64,000 bases of DNA. Origin: Streptomyces sp. NBRC 110035. Its GTDB lineage: Bacteria > Actinomycetota > Actinomycetes > Streptomycetales > Streptomycetaceae. The stretch is from assembly GCF_000829695.1 (NCBI RefSeq), contig NZ_BBNN01000030.1, positions 156,434 through 220,433 on the forward strand, read 5' to 3'. This document shows, in pieces, positions 60,101 through 64,000 of this stretch. The notes under the pieces are model-generated. The model was not told the DNA's origin, did no database searches, and saw nothing but the letters and a program-made list of their open reading frames with translations. The stretch's first letter is position 1; every line of letters starts with the position of its first letter. The position numbers were made by a program, and so were the translations under genes.

Positions 60101-60931
60101 ATGACGGTGCACCCCACGACCTCGACCCCGGCCCCGCTCAGCAGCCGGCCGCCCGGGCACGGGGCGTCCGGCGGGAGCGGCCGGCGCCCTCCGTTCCCGC
60201 CACCCCCGGCCCTCGTCGTGGTGGCCCACGGCAGCCGTGATCCACGCGCGCTGAGCACCGTACGGGCGCTCCTGGACCGCGTCCGCGCGCTCCGCCCCGG
60301 TCTGCCGGTGCACCTCGGGCACATCGAGCTGAACGAGCCGCTCCTTCCCGACACCCTCGCCGGTCTGCACGCGCGGGGGACCGGTTCCGCCGTACTGGTG
60401 CCGCTGCTGTTCGGCCGCGGCTACCACGTCAAGCAGGACATCCCCGAGACGGCCGCCGCGTCGCCGCTGCCCACGCGCGTGGCCGCCCCGCTCGGCCCGC
60501 ACCCGCTGCTCGTCGACGCGCTGCACGCCCGCCTGACGGAGGCCGGCTGGCGGACCCCGGCCGACGGGGCGACCCGCCGGGCGAGCGCGGTCGTGCTGGC
60601 CGCCGCCGGGTCCCGCGACCCCGAGTCGCGGACCGACACCGCCCGCACCGCCGACCTGCTCGCCCAGCGCCTCGGCGTCCCCGTGGTCCCCGCCTACGCC
60701 TCCACGGCCGCCCCCACTGTCTCCGAGGCCCTGCGCGCCCTCGCGGCCGAAGGCCGTCGCCGGGTGGCCGTCGCCTCCTGCTTCACCGCACCCGGCCGCT
60801 TCGCCACGGAGTGCGCGGCGGCCTCCCCCTGGGTCACCGCGGCCCCCCTCGGCACCCACCCCGCCATGGCCCGCCTCCTCCTCCACCGCTACACCCGGGC
60901 CCGCACGGCGCCCGTCCTGACTCCCGCATGA
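60101..60931 (+). CDS. Sirohydrochlorin chelatase (CbiX/SirB family)
   Basis: A 276-residue protein with two CbiX-like halves. The first has VVVAHGSRDPRA with the metal-binding His; in the second it is replaced by Ala (VLAAAGSRDPESR). GHIELNEPLLPD and VPLLFGRGYHVKQDIPE supply the second His site. It inserts iron (or cobalt) into sirohydrochlorin; siroheme is needed by NirB in this window, which fits its place beside nasA. The N-terminal 38 residues are disordered. ATG 60101 follows GGAG closely. Confidence 0.85.
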   Translation: MTVHPTTSTPAPLSSRPPGHGASGGSGRRPPFPPPPALVVVAHGSRDPRALSTVRALLDRVRALRPGLPVHLGHIELNEPLLPDTLAGLHARGTGSAVLVPLLFGRGYHVKQDIPETAAASPLPTRVAAPLGPHPLLVDALHARLTEAGWRTPADGATRRASAVVLAAAGSRDPESRTDTARTADLLAQRLGVPVVPAYASTAAPTVSEALRALAAEGRRRVAVASCFTAPGRFATECAAASPWVTAAPLGTHPAMARLLLHRYTRARTAPVLTPA

Positions 60932-61109
60932 CACGGAGGTCCACGACAGCGCCCCGTCCAGGGGTGCGCGGGGCCCGGCCCGGGACCAGGACAGCCCCGT
61001 ACCCGCCGACTGCCCGTCCGGCCCCGCCCGGCGCCCCGCGCAGCCCGGCGCGGCGCGGCAGCCCTCCGTGCGTCCCTCGGCCGTCACCGCGTACCCGTAG
61101 TGTCGAGAC

Positions 61110-62456
61110 ATGGCAGGCACCAGCACCCCCACCGGCCCTCCGGCTCAGGCGCAGGCACACCCACGGCAGAACCACGCCCCGCCCCCCGGCTACGACCCGG
61201 GCTCGGCCGCCCGCTGGGCCGCCGAGCCCGACAAGCGTCCCGGGCGTACCGCCTTCCAGCGCGACCGCGCGCGCGTGCTGCATTCCTCGGCCCTGCGCCG
61301 CCTGGCCGGCAAGACGCAGGTCGTCACCCCCGGAGCGGCCAGCCCGGTCTGGGACGCCAGCCCCCGCACCCGCCTCACCCACTCCCTCGAATGCGCCCAG
61401 GTGGGCCGGGAACTCGGTGCCGCCCTCGGCTGCGACCCGGACCTCGTGGAGGCCGCCTGCCTCTCCCACGACCTGGGCCACCCGGCCTTCGGCCACAACG
61501 GCGAACAGGCGCTGAACCTGTTCGCCGAGGACTGCGGCGGCTTCGAGGGCAACGCCCAGTCGCTGCGCCTGCTCACCCGCATCGAACCCAAGCGGTTCCT
61601 CACCGACCCGGAGAGCGGCGACGTCGTCAGCGTCGGCCTCAACCTCACCCGCGCCACCCTCGACGCCGCCACCAAGTACCCCTGGGCGCGAGGGGCCCAC
61701 CCCACCGACCCGGCCTCCCCGAAGTTCGGTGTCTACGAGGACGACCGCCCCGTCTTCGACTGGGTCCGCGAGGGTGCCCCCGAGGGCCGTACCTGCTTCG
61801 AGGCCCAGGTCATGGACTGGGCCGACGACGTCGCCTACTCGGTGCACGACGTGGAGGACGGCCTGCACGCCGGCCACATCGATCCCAACTGCCTGTACGC
61901 TGAGCCCGAACGGCAGGAGATCTTCGCCGTCGCCGTCGGCCGGTACGCCGGCGCGGGCACCGACCCGGCGGAACTCGCCGAGGCGCTCGACCGCCTCCTC
62001 GCCCAGGAGTGGTGGCCGCACGGCTACGACGGCACAGCGGTCGCCCAGGCCCGCCTCAAGGACGCCACCAGCCAGCTCATCGGCCGCTTCTGCCTCGCCG
62101 CCGAGGGCGCCACCCGGGAGGAGTTCGGCAGGGGCCGTCTCACCCGCTACGGAGCCGAGCTGGTCGTCCCCAGGGGCACCCGTACGGAGTGCGCCGTCCT
62201 CAAGGCGGTCGCCGACCGGTACGTCATGCAGCGCGCCGAGCAGGAACAGCTCCGCGCCGACCAGCGGATCGTCGTCCTCGAACTGGCCGAGGCGCTCACC
62301 GCCCGTGCCCCCGAAGGCCTGGACCCGCAGTTCCGCACCCTGTTCGCGCAGGCCCCGGACGACCGAGCCCGCAAGCGGGTGATCGTCGACCAGATCGCGT
62401 CCCTCACCGACGCCTCGGCCCGCTCGCTCCACGCCCGCCTCACTGGGCAGGCGTGA
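61110..62456 (+). CDS. dgt: Deoxyguanosinetriphosphate triphosphohydrolase-like protein
   Basis: A 448-residue HD-domain dNTPase that splits dNTPs to deoxynucleoside and triphosphate. Metal ligands: RLTHSLE, SHDLGHPAFGHNGE (HD motif) and MDWADDVAYSVHD. FQRDRARVLHSSALRRLAGKTQV near the N-terminus is the family start. TAGTGT (61098-61103) ends six bases before the ATG, suggesting a leaderless message. In Streptomyces this gene lies near dnaG, which may be just outside the window. Confidence 0.92.
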   Translation: MAGTSTPTGPPAQAQAHPRQNHAPPPGYDPGSAARWAAEPDKRPGRTAFQRDRARVLHSSALRRLAGKTQVVTPGAASPVWDASPRTRLTHSLECAQVGRELGAALGCDPDLVEAACLSHDLGHPAFGHNGEQALNLFAEDCGGFEGNAQSLRLLTRIEPKRFLTDPESGDVVSVGLNLTRATLDAATKYPWARGAHPTDPASPKFGVYEDDRPVFDWVREGAPEGRTCFEAQVMDWADDVAYSVHDVEDGLHAGHIDPNCLYAEPERQEIFAVAVGRYAGAGTDPAELAEALDRLLAQEWWPHGYDGTAVAQARLKDATSQLIGRFCLAAEGATREEFGRGRLTRYGAELVVPRGTRTECAVLKAVADRYVMQRAEQEQLRADQRIVVLELAEALTARAPEGLDPQFRTLFAQAPDDRARKRVIVDQIASLTDASARSLHARLTGQA

Positions 62457-62608
62457 AGCAGACATGAGGGAGTACGGCACCGGGGGGCACCGGAGACGGG
62501 TGCTTGCCCGAAGGTGACCCTCCGTGGCCTGATCGGGTCACTCCCTCTTCCGGCATCACTCTGTGTGCGGGACGCTCGCACATGGCGGCACTCAAGAGGA
62601 GGCATCAC

Positions 62609-63874
62609 GTGGTCGACGCGGATCAGACATTCGTCATCGTCGGAGGCGGCCTGGCGGGCGCGAAGGCGGCCGGGACGCTGCGGGCGGAGGGATTCACCGG
62701 CCGGGTCCTGCTGATCTGCGACGAACGGGACCGCCCGTACGAGCGGCCGCCGCTGTCCAAGGGCTTCCTGCTCGGCAAGGAGGAGCGCGACAGCGTCTTC
62801 GTGCACGAGCCCGCCTGGTACGCGCGCCACGACATCGAGCTGCACCTCGGCCAGACCGTCGACGCCGTCGACCGCGCCGCGAAGACCGTCCGCTTCGGCG
62901 AGGACGGCACCACCGTCCACTACGACAAACTGCTGCTGGCCAACGGCTCCGAGCCCCGCCGCCTGGACATCCCGGGGACGGACCTCGTCGGCGTCCACCA
63001 CCTGCGCCGCCTCGCGCATGCCGAGCGGCTCAAGGGCGTCCTGGCCTCCCTCGGCCGGGACAACGGCCACCTGGTGATCGCCGGCGCCGGCTGGATCGGC
63101 CTGGAGGCCGCCGCGGCGGCCCGCGAGTACGGCGCGGAGGTCACCGTCGTCCACCGCGGACCCACCCCGCTGCACTCCGTCCTCGGCCCCGAGCTCGGCC
63201 AGCTCTTCGCCGACCTGCACAGCGGGCACGGCGTCCGCTTCCACTTCGGCGCCGCCCTCACCGGGATCACCGGCCAGGACGGCGTCGTCCTCGCCGCCCG
63301 CACCGACGACGGCGAGGAGCACCCGGCGCACGCGGTCCTCGCGGCGATCGGTGCCGCCCCGCGCACCGGCCTCGCCCGGGCGGCGGGCCTGGACCTCGCC
63401 GACCCCGCGGACGGCGGCGGCATCCGGGTCGACGAGCGGCTGTGCACCTCCGACCCCGACATCCACGCCGCCGGTGACGTCGCCTCCTTCCCGCACGCCC
63501 TCTTCGGCACCCGGCTGCGCGTCGAGCACTGGGCCAACGCCCTCAACGGCGGCCCGGCCGCGGCCCGCGCGATGCTCGGCCGGGAGGTCACCTACGACCG
63601 GGTCCCGTACTTCTTCAGCGACCAGTACGACCTGGGCATGGAGTACTCCGGCTGGGCCCCGCCCGGCTCCTACGACCAGGTCGTGATCCGGGGCGACGCG
63701 GGCAAGCGGGAGTTCGTCGCCTTCTGGGTGAAGGAGAGCAGGGTGCTGGCCGGCATGAACGTCAACGTGTGGGACGTCACCGCCCCGATCCAGCGGCTGA
63801 TCACCTCCCGGACCCAGGTGGACACGGACTCCCTGGCGAACCCACGCGTCCCACTGGAAAGCCTGGTCCCCTGA
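62609..63874 (+). CDS. FAD-dependent oxidoreductase, ferredoxin/rubredoxin reductase-like
   Basis: A 421-residue flavoprotein: FAD motif IVGGGLAGAKAAGTLR near residue 9, PYERPPLSKGFLLG, NAD motif IAGAGWIGLEAAAAAREYG near residue 158, and AAGDVASFPHALFG plus EHWANALN near the end, as in ferredoxin reductases of oxygenase systems. A C-terminal reductase domain (about 330-410) follows. GTG 62609 has GAGGAGG (62595-62601) at seven bases and decides the start. The electron acceptor is unknown; no oxygenase or ferredoxin gene is visible next to it. Confidence 0.88.
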   Translation: MVDADQTFVIVGGGLAGAKAAGTLRAEGFTGRVLLICDERDRPYERPPLSKGFLLGKEERDSVFVHEPAWYARHDIELHLGQTVDAVDRAAKTVRFGEDGTTVHYDKLLLANGSEPRRLDIPGTDLVGVHHLRRLAHAERLKGVLASLGRDNGHLVIAGAGWIGLEAAAAAREYGAEVTVVHRGPTPLHSVLGPELGQLFADLHSGHGVRFHFGAALTGITGQDGVVLAARTDDGEEHPAHAVLAAIGAAPRTGLARAAGLDLADPADGGGIRVDERLCTSDPDIHAAGDVASFPHALFGTRLRVEHWANALNGGPAAARAMLGREVTYDRVPYFFSDQYDLGMEYSGWAPPGSYDQVVIRGDAGKREFVAFWVKESRVLAGMNVNVWDVTAPIQRLITSRTQVDTDSLANPRVPLESLVP

Positions 63875-64000
63875 CGGCCGGCGGAGGCCGCGCGCCCCGA
63901 CGGCCGGGGACACCGGCGCTCAGGCGTTCGGCCTCGGCCTCGTGGCCGCCGTCCGGCAGGACCGTGTGCCGTACCCCCCCCGGGCGGACACCCGCGCCCC

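Noticed and set aside
63875..64000. Possible C-terminus of a minus-strand gene ending at TGA 63920-63922
   Set aside because: Only about 25 codons are visible before the window edge and they show no recognisable motif; not enough to call a gene.

Overview
The window looks like chromosome from a Streptomyces or a very close relative. Base composition is very GC-rich, the third codon position is almost always G or C, GTG and TTG starts are common, and many genes are leaderless. The gene content and order are also typical of the Streptomyces core: tricorn protease, RNase Z, PhoH-YbeY-CorC-Era, leuA with a short leucine-rich leader, RecO-UppS, znuACB-zur, glyS, ppdK, nirBD, nasA, dgt. I see no rRNA or tRNA gene, CRISPR array, intact insertion sequence or prophage.

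Layout. 0-17 kb is housekeeping: protein and RNA turnover, nucleobase metabolism, a PhoH-YbeY-CorC-YjbR run, Era, a GH1 beta-glucosidase, an M4 protease with its emfourin-type inhibitor, and leuA behind an attenuator-type leader. 17-24 kb is accessory and partly decayed. It holds a TerB-like protein, a GNAT enzyme, a chimeric frameshifted remnant of an uncharacterised actinobacterial cluster (families usually named SCO2521 to SCO2525), a frameshifted membrane protein and a wrecked XRE/DUF5753 regulator. 24-39 kb is again core: recO, uppS, the zinc uptake operon with Zur, glyS, an efflux pump, a tRNA dihydrouridine synthase, a large membrane sulfatase and ppdK behind an upstream region rich in dyads. 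39-42 kb has an ArsR-type regulator with a perfect operator-like palindrome, two damaged small genes, a sortase-type surface protein and a PhoX-like secreted protein.

42-61 kb carries nitrate and nitrite assimilation: nirD, nirB, a nitrite reductase flavoprotein, nasA and a sirohydrochlorin chelatase. GlnR-like sites lie before the nir operon and nasA. Inserted between them are a TSUP permease, a scar where two gene fragments meet tail to tail (about 48.1 kb), an aminotransferase pseudogene, and an MFS / defective SDR / AfsR-like regulator group. A class F sortase with a secreted partner follows. The window ends with dgt and a ferredoxin-reductase-like flavoprotein.

The most unusual items are the second, decayed copy of the era 3' end right after era; the one-frame fusion of pieces from three neighbouring gene families at 18.8-19.9 kb; the four dyads upstream of ppdK; a cytidine-deaminase-like protein with no cysteine or histidine; and the run of broken genes at 47.8-51.3 kb. 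Several frameshifts are single-base changes and could be sequencing errors; this cannot be decided from the sequence alone.
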